NCBI RefSeq assembly: GCF_030035675.1
Contig: NC_084495.1
Span: 11,191,001-11,255,000, forward strand
Source: Rhineura floridana
Lineage: Eukaryota > Chordata > Lepidosauria > Squamata > Rhineuridae
Reading direction: 5' to 3'
DNA: 64,000 bases
Each line of letters opens with the position of its first letter. Position 1 is the stretch's first letter. Under the pieces are notes generated by a model. That model searched no databases. It worked only from the letters and a program-made list of their open reading frames with translations, and was not told where the DNA came from. Shown here in pieces: positions 31,561-43,216 of this stretch. The translations under genes and the position numbers were made by a program.

Positions 31561-31600
31561 GTTGTTACGTGCCTTCAAGTCGATCATGACTTATGGCAGG
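31561..31600 (-). mobile_element. Bov-B LINE tail fragment, antisense
   Basis: GTTACGTGCCTTCAAGTCGA then CATGACTTATGGC, the antisense Bov-B 3' end. Confidence 0.5.
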
Positions 31601-31929
31601 AGGGGGCTGGCTCCAAAACAATGTCTGGGACGATGTCCCAGAGCAACCCGGCAGGACTACACAGCTGCTTGTTGTCATGGCCACACACGGGAGGGAGGAA
31701 AGGGGGGCAAGAGGGGGAATCCCCCTCCAGATGAACCACAGTCCCCCAATTCCCAGCTTCATTCTTTTTTTCCCTCTAGCATTTGTAAAACCTGAGATAC
31801 GAGGCAAAATGTGCAGGCACTATCCTCCTCATTTGTTTTGTGAAACACTTGCCGTCTCCCAGGCAATTCATAGTATTTGCCTTGGCCACTACCACCCCTG
31901 GGAAAACTCCTGCAGACACCCATGCTTGG

Positions 31930-32045
31930 GTCCCCAGATGCTGTTGGACTACAACCTCCATGATCTCCATCCAGCAAGGCCAATGTTCATGAGCGGTCAG
32001 GGATGATGGGAGCTGTAGTTCAAGAACTCTTTCTTCCAACATCTC
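31930..32045. mobile_element. hAT MITE (family A), eroded
   Basis: CCAGATGCTGTTGGACTACA and GATGGGAGCTGTAGTTCAAG arms remain; outer ends are lost. Confidence 0.55.
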
Positions 32046-32164
32046 ATCACCGCTCTGTCATGGGCTCTGGCTCCACTTACTGCTGGCCTTCCTGCCTTTG
32101 CCCCACCTGTCCCAATGGGCACCAGCCACCATTGCCATCATGCAAAATGTGGTTCTGTTGTTTT

Positions 32165-32345
32165 AAGTGGTATCCAAGTGCATTTCAAACAACTTTCCAA
32201 AATATTTTTAATTGTTTTTATGCATGTGCATGCTTTAATTGTTTTTATATACACAATTGTTCTGTGCATGTTTTATTGTATTGTAAATCACTTCGGCATG
32301 CCTCATGGGAAGCAATTCATAAATGAAATTAATCATAAATAAATA
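32165..32345 (+). mobile_element. LINE 3' end, diverged
   Basis: T-rich sequence with TTATTGTATTGTAAATCACT and an AAATAAATAAT tail, in the pattern of other LINE ends in the window. Confidence 0.45.
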
Positions 32346-34054
32346 ATATAACAACTAGTCCCTTCCCCATGTGCAACTCTCTGGTGCTCTCCTTCTGGGG
32401 CATTTCCCCCCACCCCTTCATATCTATATTCTTTCTGCATTGCTGCCGGTCTAATGATAAGCAACCTGAGGCAGCAGCTGCTTCAGAAAGAAACTTCATT
32501 TCCCCACACACACAGAGAACGTTGACAACCTCAGCATCAGGGTGCCTTTCATTGTCAAGCTGCTGAGAGACCATGAGAGAATCAGCCAGAACAAAAGGAA
32601 GCCATGCTATTGATGGGTTAAAAATGTGCAGACCTCTGCATAATGTCAGCACACTGGAGCACTTTGAATCCTCAGAAGTAGGATGCTGCCGTGATTCAAT
32701 GTGTCACCCAACCAACGATGTGAGAGACGGAGGCAAGCAGAGTAGTTCCTTGAGTGTGTTTAGCCTCCTCCTTTTAGGCTGGACTCTTAAGGGTTAAGCG
32801 GAGAGGGGAGGATTGGGAGAAGCACAGGCCAGCTCATGTCCTGTCACTGGCGAACTCGCAATTTCACTCCTTTTGAGCACATGAGTCCATCCTGCTTTCC
32901 TCCTGCCGGCAATTTCTTGTTCTAACCGTACACTCGAGCAATCCAGATCTTTACCATTCGGCAGTTCTTTCTCAGGTTTCAGCAAGCCCTTGACAGCCTG
33001 TGCTATTTTGGGGACCTAGTCTCTCGACTGCGGATGCAGCTCAACAAAAACGCAGGCAGCATGCTAAAGAACTGCAGCTATTTGCCTTGCACATTGTGTT
33101 CATTTCTCTTTATTTCTCCATTTTCCTGCTCCGATCCCATAAAGGACAATTTCTCTTGCAAACAAAATCCCCAGAGCCTAGTTAACGGGACCGAAGGCTC
33201 CCAGACACGGATTGCCTGCCAGCCACAACACGGTAAGGACATGGACACTTTTGGCTAGCCTTGCATGGCAGTTTGATTGAGCTTGCTGAATGTCTTTTTC
33301 TTTCTTTTATCCCTTTTGCATCCATCACTTCCAGATCAGATCTGTCGGCATGGCAGGCAGTCTCCGGCTCCCAGTCTCCATTTTCATACCCTGAAATCTC
33401 CCAGCTCTGAGTAACACATTTAGACTCGCTGTTCCTTTATCCATTCTGGAAACTGACGACACACGTCGCCAAAGCTGTTCAGGTCCAGCTTTTCCTGAAA
33501 AAGCATGTCAGGTTCTGTTGTTGCCATCACCGTCATTCTATAAACCCTTACAGAATCGTGGTGTGATTTGCCTGCCTTAGTTGCTTTTGATACAAAGAAG
33601 GCGAGTTTTCTCTTCTTGTGCTCGAATACATTGAAAGAAGTGTAACAGGAACAGCATACGCCTCTTTCAGATTTGCAGTGGGGTGACATATTGTCACCAA
33701 CACGGTTCGAAATCTTTGCTCCGGTCTTTCTGGATGCCTCCTTGCTGGATTTAGACTAAACTCTAAAATGCAAACACAACAATACCTTTTTAAGGCCATT
33801 TCACACATTACTCAGCAGCAAACCCAGGTTTGCACAAGAGCGTACACACGGGCAGACACTGCAGCCAGTCCTGGTTCCTCCCTGAGAGTGCCTGTGTAAG
33901 ACCCAAGTTTGCAAAGATGTAATTGTCACATTCGCACATTGCATTTCTTAGGTGTACATCTGAGTCATCTTAAGGTTTATGCCTTCAAAATGAAATATGT
34001 GAAGAGGCCCTTCTACGATAGATGCAAAAGGTTTCCTCCATCATTCCTCTACTA
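32346..34054. other. Unannotated stretch with few repeats
   Basis: About 1.7 kb of apparently single-copy DNA. A GTAAGG site follows ACAACACG at 33232, so a transcript exon is conceivable, but I see no family motif or coding bias to support it. Confidence 0.3.
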
Positions 34055-34250
34055 CGTGTGCTGGAGCTCAGTGGTCCTGAGTGGCTGCTTTGCATGCAAA
34101 AAGGTTCCAGGTTCAGTGCTTGGTCTCTCCAGGTAGGGCTTGGAAAGATCCCTGTCAGAAACCTCGGAGAGCCACTGCCAGTCAGCGCAGACAGTGCTCT
34201 GATAGATAGACCAGTGGCCTGACTTGGGGCAAAGCAGCTTTCTGTGTCCC
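34055..34250 (+). mobile_element. tRNA-derived SINE (CORE/MIR-like)
   Basis: CTCAGTGGTCCTGAGTGGCT, box B-like AGGTTCAGTGCTTGG and the body GAGAGCCACTGCCAGTCAGC, in the same order as at 10183. Confidence 0.65.
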
Positions 34251-34596
34251 TGAATGGCGGCCTGCTACCACAAGGGTCTGCCTGCTCATCATTTGATGTT
34301 CTCCTTCAGATCCTGTCACTACCCCATGTAGCTGCTCAGCCTGCTGAGTGTTGATGGGCAACTTCAAGGCTCTCCCTTCCTACGGTTCTTTATTTTTGAA
34401 CTGGATTTGGATGGGACAGCCCTTCCAACAAAGTGGTCCTCTATAAGGTAGGACACATGGCCACCCTATCCTTCTCTCCCACTCCCCTGGCCACCGCCCT
34501 CAATTCAAGGGCACTCTCCATAGTCTTCTGTGTGTAACTCCCCTGCACCCCACCAGCATCTGCTGGATAAGGAATGTAGCCTTTCAGCCCATAGAT

Positions 34597-34950
34597 CAGG
34601 AGTTTCCAAACTGTGGTCCATGGACCACCAGTGGTCCATGAGCTTCAGTCAGGAGGTCTACGTCATGTCTGCATTAAATATTGATTTTTAATTGTCTTTT
34701 CATTGCTTCTTTTATTTCTAATATTGTATTCTGTTGTATTACAGTTTGCATTCCATATAATTCAAATTGTAATTCCAGAAAATACCTCATAGGAAATAAA
34801 AAGAAGCAGCAAAAAGACAATTAAAAATCATACAGCGTCTAGCACTGCGCATTACAGTGGCTGCAAAAGGTAGAAAAATCATCCAGTAGTCTGCCAAGAC
34901 TACCAGCAATTTTCAAGTGGTCCATGGAGGGAAAAGTCTAGGAACCACTG
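34597..34950. mobile_element. hAT (Charlie/MER5-like) element, 8-bp target duplication
   Basis: Left end CAGGAGTTTCCAAACTGTGG, right end TCTAGGAACCACTG. Flanks CCATAGAT (34589-34596) and CCGTAGAT (34951-34958) match 7 of 8. 354 bp, no coding frame. A relative lies at 60614-60988. Confidence 0.85.
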
Positions 34951-35417
34951 CCGTAGATTGATCTGTGAAGGAGATGCTGATGGCTGGTCCCGCAGCAGAA
35001 GATTATATTAAATGGTCCGTGGGAGAATTCCAAGAAAGTCAAATGATGCTTTTGGTCATGTTTAAAAATCTAGAGACAAGCTTTTGAATTCTTTCTCATG
35101 GGGAAGCTTTTGAATTCTTTCTCAGAAAGGGCAGGAGGAGAAATAGATAGCACAAAGATAGCATCAAAACAAAATTAGAATGGTTTGTATATTATTTATT
35201 TATTTATAGGTGTCTTGGGGCATAGCCCAAGTTACAAGGCAGCTTACATGATCATGTAAACATAAAATACATATTAGAAACATGAAAACCCAGACATTTC
35301 AAGACAGCAGCATTAAAATATTTGTTAAGCATAGGCCAGTTAATTCAAATGTTAATAAAACAGCAACATAGATTCTATTAAATCCATTCCATGTAATCAC
35401 TTTGAGATATTTTATGG

Positions 35418-35555
35418 CAAGTGTGGGGAACCTTTGGGCCTCCAAATGTTGCTGAACTGCAACTCCCATCAGCCCCAGCAAGCATAGCTAATAGTCAGGG
35501 ATTATGGGAATTGTAATTCAGTAACATCTTGAGGGCCAAAGGTTCCCCAAGTCTG
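35418..35555. mobile_element. hAT palindromic MITE (family A), 8-bp target duplication
   Basis: Starts CAAGTGTGGGGAACC and ends GGTTCCCCAAGTCTG. Flanks TTTTATGG (35410-35417) and TTTTGTGG (35556-35563) match 7 of 8. Inserted in the antisense L2. Confidence 0.85.
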
Positions 35556-35857
35556 TTTTGTGGGAAGAGATTCATAAACGGAATGAAACAAACTTTTTAA
35601 TAGGTCAGTCATTTAAACCAGCAGCATCCAGTGGCTTCATTTAACAAAAGATAGTCTGAAATAAATAAGTTTTTGCAACATGTTTAAAACCTTGTAACAT
35701 CAGAGACATGCACACCTCAGTGGGGACGGAGTTCCATAACCTGGGGGCCACCATGGAAAAGGTCCCATCTTTCATGTTCACCAGTTGAATTGACCTTCCG
35801 GATGAGCCTACAAGCAGGGTCTCTGAAGTAGATCTTCATCTCCAGATTCATAAGGAT

Positions 35858-36198
35858 GTGGGGATGGGGGAGAAATTTGTTTTGGCTTGTCTTTTAGTGC
35901 AAGCCCAGCTAATTCACACTTTTCAAAACAACATACAAACTGAAACACAGACATCCTTCAAAATTCGCACTTCTCTGAATTTTGGGGTGCGGTTCACCAA
36001 CCAAAACAATTCATTCAAAAATGCATTATATTAAAGGAAAATGATTTGCAGAAATGCATATATTAGGCAAAAATGTGTGTATTTGGAGAAATATGCATAA
36101 AAATGCATTCTGATACAGAAATGGAGTGAACTGAATTTAAGACTAGGGGGGCTGAGAACCTAGGAGAAACCGAAATAGGTGGGTTCTTCCATCCCTGT
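35858..36198 (+). mobile_element. hAT-like family G element
   Basis: Starts TGGGGATGGGGGAGAAAT, ends TTCTTCCATCCCTG. Inner AAAATGCATTATATTAAAGG marks the family. Flanks share GATGT, the remainder being eroded. Confidence 0.7.
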
Positions 36199-36830
36199 GT
36201 CGATGTAAGTGTTCCTTCAGGTTACCTGATCTAAAACTTTAGGGCTTTAAAGCTCAAAACCAGCACTTTGTCTTGGGCAGAAAAATGTGCTGGTTTGCAC
36301 CAGTAACCAGTACAATTGGATTAGGATTGGTGTCTTATGTTCCAACTGCCTAGCCTCAACCAAGATCCAGGCGGCCATGTTTTTCACCAATGCAAGTTCT
36401 TGAACCCTTTCCAAAAGCAGCCCCAGCAATCTAGGATGAGGAAGATGTTGATCAATTGTGGTACTAGCTGACTTGCTTAGTGTTTAGTTGCCTCTCTGCC
36501 CAAGGGAAAGGTTATGTAACTAGAAGTAATCATTCATCCACACTTCTGGTTATGTGATTGCTTTCAAACTCCCTATTCAGAACCCCACCATGGGTTATTA
36601 AAACTGCCAAACAATTTGCATGCCCATTGGTTTATTATCTTGCTTTGAATTGATTAAACCATTCTCTTTATTGCTTGATGGACTGATTTGATATAGCACT
36701 ATTGATGCAGATGTTGCTTCACAGGGTAACAGCAAAAGACGTGTCCCTGGCCCAAGGTCCTTACAATCTAAAATTAGATTCAGGAGAAACACTAGGCAAG
36801 GGGAGGCAAATTCACACACACACAAGCACC

Positions 36831-36971
36831 CAGTGGAGACTGGTAGCTCTGGTGTCAGTGGGGCAGTGGATCCGCTCAGGGTTTTACTCCAAATTTTCAA
36901 GGAGCTGTCTACACCTAAAACGTGGAGCGGTTTCACTGCCCCACTGACATTGGAGCCACAGGTCTCCACTG
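36831..36971. mobile_element. Palindromic MITE, family C
   Basis: CAGTGGAGACTGGTAGCTCT at the left and GGAGCCACAGGTCTCCACTG at the right are near reverse complements; 141 bp. CAG...CTG ends suggest hAT, but flanking bases do not show a clear duplication. Confidence 0.7.
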
Positions 36972-37220
36972 CCAGATACCAGTGTTCATTCAGTGGCATG
37001 TTGGAAGAGTAAACAGAAAGTAGGAGAGTATATGTCCAGTTCAGTTGCATATACAAAAGAGGATGTGGATTTAGGGGTTATATTAAAGGCTTCATAGACA
37101 AAGAAGGTTTTTTAAGGAAAAGTTTGAAGGGAGACGTGTGATATAAGTATTCTAGGAGAGAATTCAGGGAACATCACAGGAACAGCAAGGGAGAAAGTGC
37201 AATGCTGTTTTATATACCAT

Positions 37221-37660
37221 AAGGTTTGGGGGAGGAATTCTATTCAGTTTGCATTTAAAGCTGAATTTATCAAATTTGCATGTTCCAAAACAATATGTGA
37301 ACTGAAACACAGGCATCCTTTCAAATTCACACTTATCGGAATGTTGCAACATATTTCTCCAAACAAGCAATGTTTATAAAAATGCATATGTGAGGGGAAA
37401 GTGTGCATAAAAAATGAATATATTAGTGAAAATAACAGACAAAAATGGATTATATTAGAATAAATTGCTTGCAAAAAATGTGTACATTAGTCAAAACTGC
37501 ATATAAAAATATGTTCAGCAGGAGAAATTTGTACTAGAATAATGAAGAACTTTCATGAGGATTCAAAAAACCAACTTGCTGCAGAAATGTGGAGAACTGA
37601 ATTTGAGATTGGAAAAACGAGAATCTGAAAGAACTGAAACTGACAGATCCTTCTGACGCT
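37221..37660 (+). mobile_element. hAT-like family G element
   Basis: Body with ATGAATATATTAGTGAAAAT and TTGCTTGCAAAAAATGTG, same order as at 8699. Ends eroded. Confidence 0.65.
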
Positions 37661-38445
37661 ACACACCAGGAAACGTTTAATATGCCTGAGGATAGTGAGG
37701 TGGAGGAAACAATGCTTACAGTCAGGGATGCATCAGCAGGAAAATACTCTCATGGGTTGAGTAGAGGTTTTCTTCTCAGGCTTTCAACAAATCATCTCTC
37801 CAATGTTCTGTGTTCTGTAGCTTTCCCAATTGCTTCCACTTTCTGAAAACCCCGAGGTGTCTTCAGCTGGGTTTTCTTGTAAGCAAGAGAAGGCAGGAAG
37901 GTTGCCTGCCATGACAGCTGTTCACTCTTATTTTGTAAGTGAGGCCTTTATATTAAAAAAAAAGAAGCAGTGCAGAATTACTGTTTTTTTTAAAAAGGAC
38001 AAAAGGAAGGACTTCTCTTAAAAACAAGACCAGCGAGTTCACCAGTCTCAGATTCCTGGTAGCCCTAGCTTCCCACATTTTGATTAAAGCCCAGAGGAAG
38101 ACCTTATGATGTAAGCCTTTCCATGGGCCTTTTTTAGATCAAAAAGTGCAGGGGTCTGGGGAGGCTGCAAAGTGCTGGAAAGATGTTAAATGGAAAGCAA
38201 AACACACCTCATCACCCTCAGATGCCTCAGATGAGGTAAGCTCAACTCTGCACCCGACAGAATTATGCAGAAATTCTAAAGCACCCTGAGAACGAGGAAG
38301 AAGAAAAGAACCCTCTTGCAGGGGAAGAAGCCTTTTGAGAAATTGGCAGATGGAGTTTGACACAGCACTAATGAGTGTAGGAGTTGGAGGCAGAGTGGGG
38401 AGCAGCAGAAACAAACATTCATCTCCAGTTCTCCTGCCTAAGAAA
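37661..38445. other. Unannotated stretch
   Basis: No exon or named repeat recognised. Confidence 0.3.
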
Positions 38446-38960
38446 ATAAGGTGGGTGGTTACCAGGGACAGGGCGTTTTCAATGGTGGGGCATCGTTTAT
38501 GGAATGCCTTTCCCAGAAAGGCTCACTTGGTGCCTATGTGATGATCTTTTAGGTGCCAGGTGGAAACCTTTTTGTTCTCCTAGTCCTTTTAATTATTAGA
38601 GGTATATATATCTGGTCGATTAGATCTTTGCACCAAATTTTATCTTTGCTAGTTTCATATTGGTTTTGAAATAGGTTATTATTTCCCAACAATAAAAACA
38701 TCGACTGTAAAAACAATTTCAAGTCCAGTGCAGACACAGAGTGGGATAAAAATCTCTACTTGAAAAGCTTGCTGAAAAGGAAGGTCTTCGATAGGTGCCA
38801 AAAACACAATAGAGATGGTGCTGGTCTGATACGTTACAAAATGAAGTTCCAAGGTGTACATGCCACCACACTAAAAGCCTGCTTCAGACATTGTATGGAG
38901 CAGACCTCCTGGAGAGACAACATTTTTAGGAGGCTCTCTCCTGCAGAGCACAGTGATTGG
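38446..38960. mobile_element. Two L2-like LINE remnants, opposite orientation
   Basis: 38446-38610 is sense: the protein RWVVTRDRAFSMVGHRLWNA matches the L2 block RLVRTRERAFSIVAPNLWN. 38720-38960 is antisense of a second LINE end (AAGGTCTTCGATAGGTGCCA, GGAGCAGACCTCCTGGAGAG), related to 44196-44675. Both are old fragments. Confidence 0.55.
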
Positions 38961-39179
38961 TTGGGCATATTTTTATTTTAGCTTGTTGTGTTTATGCTGG
39001 TCTTAAGTGAATGTTTGCTGTTGTGGTTTTTACAGCTGGTTCTGGTATTTTCTTGTGTAAAGTTTTGAATTTGTATTTGTATATTTTTAGTGTTTCTGCA
39101 AACCTCCCCAAGATTTATATACAGATGAGTAATTAACCAATGGAATAAACAAAGGTGAATGTATTTGGTGGCAGAGTTT

Positions 39180-39290
39180 GTAATAATGATGATGACATAT
39201 TATTATTATTATTATATCCCCCCTTTCCTCCAAGGAGTACAAAGTGGTGTGCGCACAGCAGCCCACCTCCTGGGAAGCTACCATAGCAGC
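39180..39290 (-). mobile_element. LINE 3' tail, antisense, with ATT repeat
   Basis: TATTATTATTATTATTATAT followed by CCCCCCTTTCCTCCAAGGAG, the usual antisense tail. Confidence 0.5.
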
Positions 39291-40144
39291 TCTGCCCCAC
39301 ACCGTGAGCCACTTTTAGGTGCTACTGAAAGGCAAGAGATTTGATTAGACCACCCAGGGTCAAGGCACAGATAAAGAATAGCAGAAGGCTTGGAGCAAAG
39401 CCTGCAAAGCCTCAGCAGAGCAAAACAGAGATAGAGCATTCCCCTGTGGAAATATAGGATGTGTAGATAGGTAAAACTGGACCTCAAGCCATGCAATGAT
39501 GCCCCTTTGCCAAAGCCTATGCTGCCTCCCCCTTTTTGCATCAAGGACACGTTTAAGCACAAACATCACGCAGCATTGTTCTCTCTCTGCATGCTGCACT
39601 AAGATGATCTTATCAAATCCAATGGCTTTCCATTGTCATTTCTATGCTGAAGATAACCCAGCTCTACCTCAAACCAATCTCCTACTGTCAGGCACTACGG
39701 TCCCAACTGTTTTCCCAGTGTTTGTCCTGAGATACCTGATTGGCAACTCAAACTCAGCTGTGTCTAAGACACTTGCCCACCAAGCCACTCTCTCCAATAT
39801 TATTTTCCATCCTAGGGCATCATCTGCAGATACGTGATAAAGCAACTGTGATGAAGCTAAGCTGCTTTGGGTCAGCCTCAGAACCCTGTGCAGGCTGCCT
39901 AGAGTACCATAGATGAATTGTAGGATATAAAAATAATTTCTTTTGACTAGGCTACTCCTTGTACAACACTGGGGAAATCAGCCCTTCATTCATTGTCCCC
40001 ATTACTAAAATTCTGGCTCATTCTGTGCCTGGTCATGACCTATCTTGACTACTGCAATTGTCTCCTTCCCTTGTCACATCTCTACCCATCTCCAGACCTC
40101 TACCAGCCATTTGATTCTGTTCTCCTGTTGTTCAAACCATGCCA

Positions 40145-40356
40145 ATGAGTCTCCTAAAATCATAGATCATAAAATCATGGAATAGTAGAGTTGGAAGGGG
40201 CCTATAAGGCCATCAAGTCCAACCCCCCTGCTCAATGCAGGAATCCAAATCAATGCTTTCCCGACAGATGGCTGTCCAGCTGCCGCTTGAATGTCTGCAG
40301 TGTTGAAGCTGTTAGAGCAGTACGACAATGGGACCAATTACCTAGGGAATTTTTGC
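40145..40356 (-). mobile_element. CR1 LINE 3' end, antisense
   Basis: AATAGTAGAGTTGGAAGGGG, AAGTCCAACCCCCCTGCTCA and ACAGATGGCTGTCCAGCTGC are the antisense of the CR1 end seen at 30945-31185. It stops abruptly at 40356, where an unrelated 180-bp module begins. Confidence 0.85.
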
Positions 40357-40537
40357 ATCTCAGGAGGAAATGTTTGCTTGGGTGAGTGTCCCTTAGTTGG
40401 TGGCAGGGCAGAGTCCAGGAGGTGGTTAAGTGAGAGAGATTATGCTTGCTGGCTGAGTGGGGGAGGGGGGTTGCACTTGGTTTGACGTGCAAAGATCTGA
40501 GCTGTGGCCTCTGTCTCCCTCTCCACCTCCCTTACCA
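40357..40537 (+). repeat. 180-bp module shared with the hAT element at 57652
   Basis: Matches the reverse complement of about 57950-58134 at roughly 90 percent by eye, including TGTTTGCTTGGGTGAGTGTC and TTGCACTTGGTTTGACGTGC. It lacks hAT ends here, so the module has been carried or captured separately. Confidence 0.8.
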
Positions 40538-41009
40538 TGCTGTTAAAATAGCCAGGCTCCCTGGGCAAGATTAGTGACTACCCATCCCCTGAAACCAAAG
40601 GGATCATTATTTGATTTAGTCTGGTTAAATTAGTCACTCATTTATGTTGGTGCAATTAATTGCAAAAATCAGAAATTGCTGCCATGCCACCGTGATAAGC
40701 AGCTTAAAATGAAAGCCATCCCAATGATTAATGTGCACAGAAATCAATGAGCGTGCACCAAGTTGGCTGCTGTAGCTGTGACACGTTTCCTGTCAGCTAA
40801 GCTGGAGTAGCCTTCCTGTTTCACACCACTAGAGGGAATCAAAGCATACCTAAGCGGGTGCCTTTTCAGACTTCTGCACATAGCCTCATCTATCCTGTTA
40901 ATATCCCATGAGACAAAGTCAAATTTTATCCTGACAAATGATGTCTTGATTACTATAAATAGTCACAAAGATCGCACAATGATGATGAGGCAGGCTCTGA
41001 TACTTTTTA
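40538..41009. other. Apparently single-copy AT-rich stretch
   Basis: No repeat recognised. Several homeodomain-type TAATTA/ATTAAT cores, such as GGTGCAATTAATTGCAAAAA. No coding signal. Confidence 0.3.
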
Positions 41010-41017
41010 GGCTAGTG

Positions 41018-41194
41018 CAGTGGTTCTTAATGTTTTTTGGATCCCTTTGAGAATCTGATGAAAACTATGGACCCCCCTCCCCAGAAAAATGCATATAAAC
41101 ACATACACACAAAATTTTGCATAGAATTTATTTTATTGCATTGGGAATTGGTGTTTTGTTTTTGCACCCGTGGACCACAAGTTAAGAACCCCTG
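41018..41194. mobile_element. MER5-like hAT-Charlie element
   Basis: Left end CAGTGGTTCTTAATG, right end GTTAAGAACCCCTG, 177 bp. Inside are TTTGAGAATCTGATGAAAAC and CCCAGAAAAATGCATATAA, very close to my memory of mammalian MER5A. Flanks GGCTAGTG (41010-41017) and GGCTAGCT (41195-41202) match 6 of 8. Confidence 0.85.
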
Positions 41195-41410
41195 GGCTAG
41201 CTTCAGTCCAGGGTGGTCAGTTAGCCAATTTAAAGTTCTTTTATAAACTTTGCGGTACCTAGTGCATTAGAATTAGACAAACAGTGTTTGAGGGCATAAA
41301 TAGCACATCCAATCAGTGTGTGTGAGAGAGGGAGGGCGGGAGAAAGGGAGGGAGAGGAGGAGGAGGGTGAATCTCTGTAGGGCATTAATAGTGTAATCCT
41401 ATACATATTT

Positions 41411-41840
41411 TAGGGGTGGGAGGATCTGTCAGTTTCAGTTTGTACAGTTTCTATTTTTTTCTAATTTTAAATTCAGTTCTTTGCATTTCTGCGGGAGTTT
41501 GTGAGTTCTGTTTAATCCTCATGAAAATTCTTCAGAGTTTTAGTGCTAATTTCTCCTAATCAACACATTTTGTATGCCGTTTTGACTAATCCACACCTTT
41601 ATGCAAGCAGTTTCTCCTAATATAATGCATTTTTGTATGTTATTTTCTCTAATATGTTCACTGTTGGGCCCACATTTCCCTTCTATATGTATTTTTTGCA
41701 AACATTGGTTGGAGAACTGGGTTGCAAAATTCAGGTAAGTGCAAATTTCGAAGGATGGCTCTGTTTCACTTCTATTGTTTTTGGAATTTGGTAGATTTGG
41801 TGTTCAATCCAAATGGAACTGAATTTCTCCCCCATCCCTA
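41411..41840 (-). mobile_element. hAT-like family G element, full length
   Basis: Ends TAGGGGTGGGAGGATCTGTC and CTCCCCCATCCCTA; 430 bp in antisense orientation to the copy at 8699. It splits a fragment of the AAGTAAGTCCCATT repeat (AATCCTATACAT before, GTTTACTCAAGAGTAA after). Confidence 0.75.
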
Positions 41841-42078
41841 GAATGTTTACTCAAGAGTAAATCCCACTGAATTCAATTAAGCGTACTCCCAAATGTAAAG
41901 AAAGTGGCACATCTCATTTCTAACAAGTCAGGCCTGACACATGCAATGAATTTTGCTAACTGCACTGAAAAGGTAGATGATGTGGCCTAATTCTTGTGAC
42001 AAGGCATCCAGGAGATACAGTTACGTATCAGGACCCAGATTGCCATGATTAATCCACATACAGTAGTATCCCCAAAGC

Positions 42079-42560
42079 CAGGGGTGGTCCTCCAGGTGTT
42101 GCTGGACTACAGCTACATCCATACCAGGCGTTTATTCCACTTTAAACAGTCATGGCTTCCCCAAAGAATCCTGGGAAGTGTAGTTTGTGAAGGGTGCTGA
42201 GAGTTGTTAAGAGACTTTAATCCCCTCACAGAGCTACAATCCCCAGAATTCTCAGAAGAGGGGCTGAGTGTTAAACCACTCTGGCTGTTGGAGCTCTGTC
42301 AGGGGAACAGGAGTCTAATAATGTCTCTCAGCACCCTTTATTTTATTTCATTTTATTTATTTATTAGATTTATATCCCACCCTTCCTCCCAGTAGGCACT
42401 CTTCTCAAACTACACTTTCCAGGATTCTTTGGGGGAAGCCATGAACTGTTTAAAGTGGAATAAATGCCTGGTATGGATGTGGCCTACAACTCGCATCACC
42501 ATTGGCTATGTTGGCTGGGCTTGATGGTAGCTGAAGCCTAACAACATCTGGAGTACACCA
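42079..42560. mobile_element. Nested MITEs: family A containing family B containing a LINE tail
   Basis: Family A left part (42079-42111, CAGGGGTGGTCCTCCAGG) continues at 42481. Between them lies family B, 42112-42480: ACATCCATACCAGGCGTTTA and the matching CCTGGTATGGATGT at the right. Within family B an antisense LINE tail sits at about 42340-42398 (ATATCCCACCCTTCCTCCCA). The family B flanks GGACTACA and GGCCTACA match 7 of 8. Confidence 0.75.
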
Positions 42561-42954
42561 TGTTGCCTCTCTCTGCTCTGATTTCTTATCTGCTATTTGT
42601 TCTGCTTTTCCATTACATAAGAACATCAGAAGAGCCTGCAGGATCAGGCCAGTGGCCCATCTAGTCCAGATTCTGGTTCTCCTACTGGCCAGTCAGAAGC
42701 CTGTGGGAAGCCTGCAAGCAGTATCTGAGCACCAGGGCCAGTTCTAAAGGGCGGCCAGGTGGGGCACTGACCCAAGGGCCCTGGAACTACAGGAGCCCCT
42801 GAGGGGCCCAAGGGGCCCTCTGCTCCCCTTCCGTAATCCACAATCTGCAATCCACGGTACCATCCGCCTGCCCGCCATTCCCTTGCCTCACCTACCTGTC
42901 TCCTGTCTTTTACCATTGCCCTTAATGAAGATGGCAGGCGCAGTTTCCCTAAGA

Positions 42955-43216
42955 CAGCCTTTCCCAACCAGTGTGCCTCCAGATCAGAGCTTGGAAAAGT
43001 TACTTTTTTGAACTACAACTCCCATCAGCCCAATCCAGTGGCCATGCTAGCTGGGGCTGATGGGAGCTGTAGTTCAAAAAAGTAACTTTTCCAAGCTCTG
43101 CTCCAGATGTTGTTGGACCACAACTCCCGTCAGCCTCAGCCAGCACTGCCAATGGCCAGGAAAGATGGGAGTTGTGGCCCAACAACATCTGGAGGCACAC
43201 TGGTTGGGAAAGGCTG
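42955..43216. mobile_element. hAT palindromic MITE (family A variant) in the foldback element
   Basis: Ends CAGCCTTTCCCAACCAGTGT and CACTGGTTGGGAAAGGCTG, reverse complements. Flanks CCCTAAGA (42947-42954) and CCCTAAGG (43217-43224) match 7 of 8. Contains 42985-43100. Confidence 0.9.
42985..43100. mobile_element. 116-bp hAT MITE nested in the family A MITE
   Basis: Left arm CAGAGCTTGGAAAAGTTACT and right arm AGTAACTTTTCCAAGCTCTG are exact reverse complements, extending to about 47 bp with one mismatch. Flanked by the perfect 8-bp duplication CTCCAGAT (42977-42984 and 43101-43108). It shares its ends with the 1.2-kb element at 57652-58819. Confidence 0.95.

Larger units (their letters stand above)
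35185..36480 (-). mobile_element. L2-like LINE 3' part, antisense, with two hAT insertions
   Basis: Antisense 3' tail (35185-35290) and C-terminal coding remnants follow (near 35590-35850 and 36200-36480, e.g. the antisense of GGAGTTCCATAACCTGGGGG). It is interrupted by a family A MITE (35418-35555) and a family G element (35858-36198), after each of which the LINE resumes. Old, many frame breaks. Confidence 0.6.

Noticed and set aside
33000-33240. Possible exon ending at a GTAAGG site
   Set aside because: No domain, no clear acceptor and no coding bias; a donor-like site alone is not enough.
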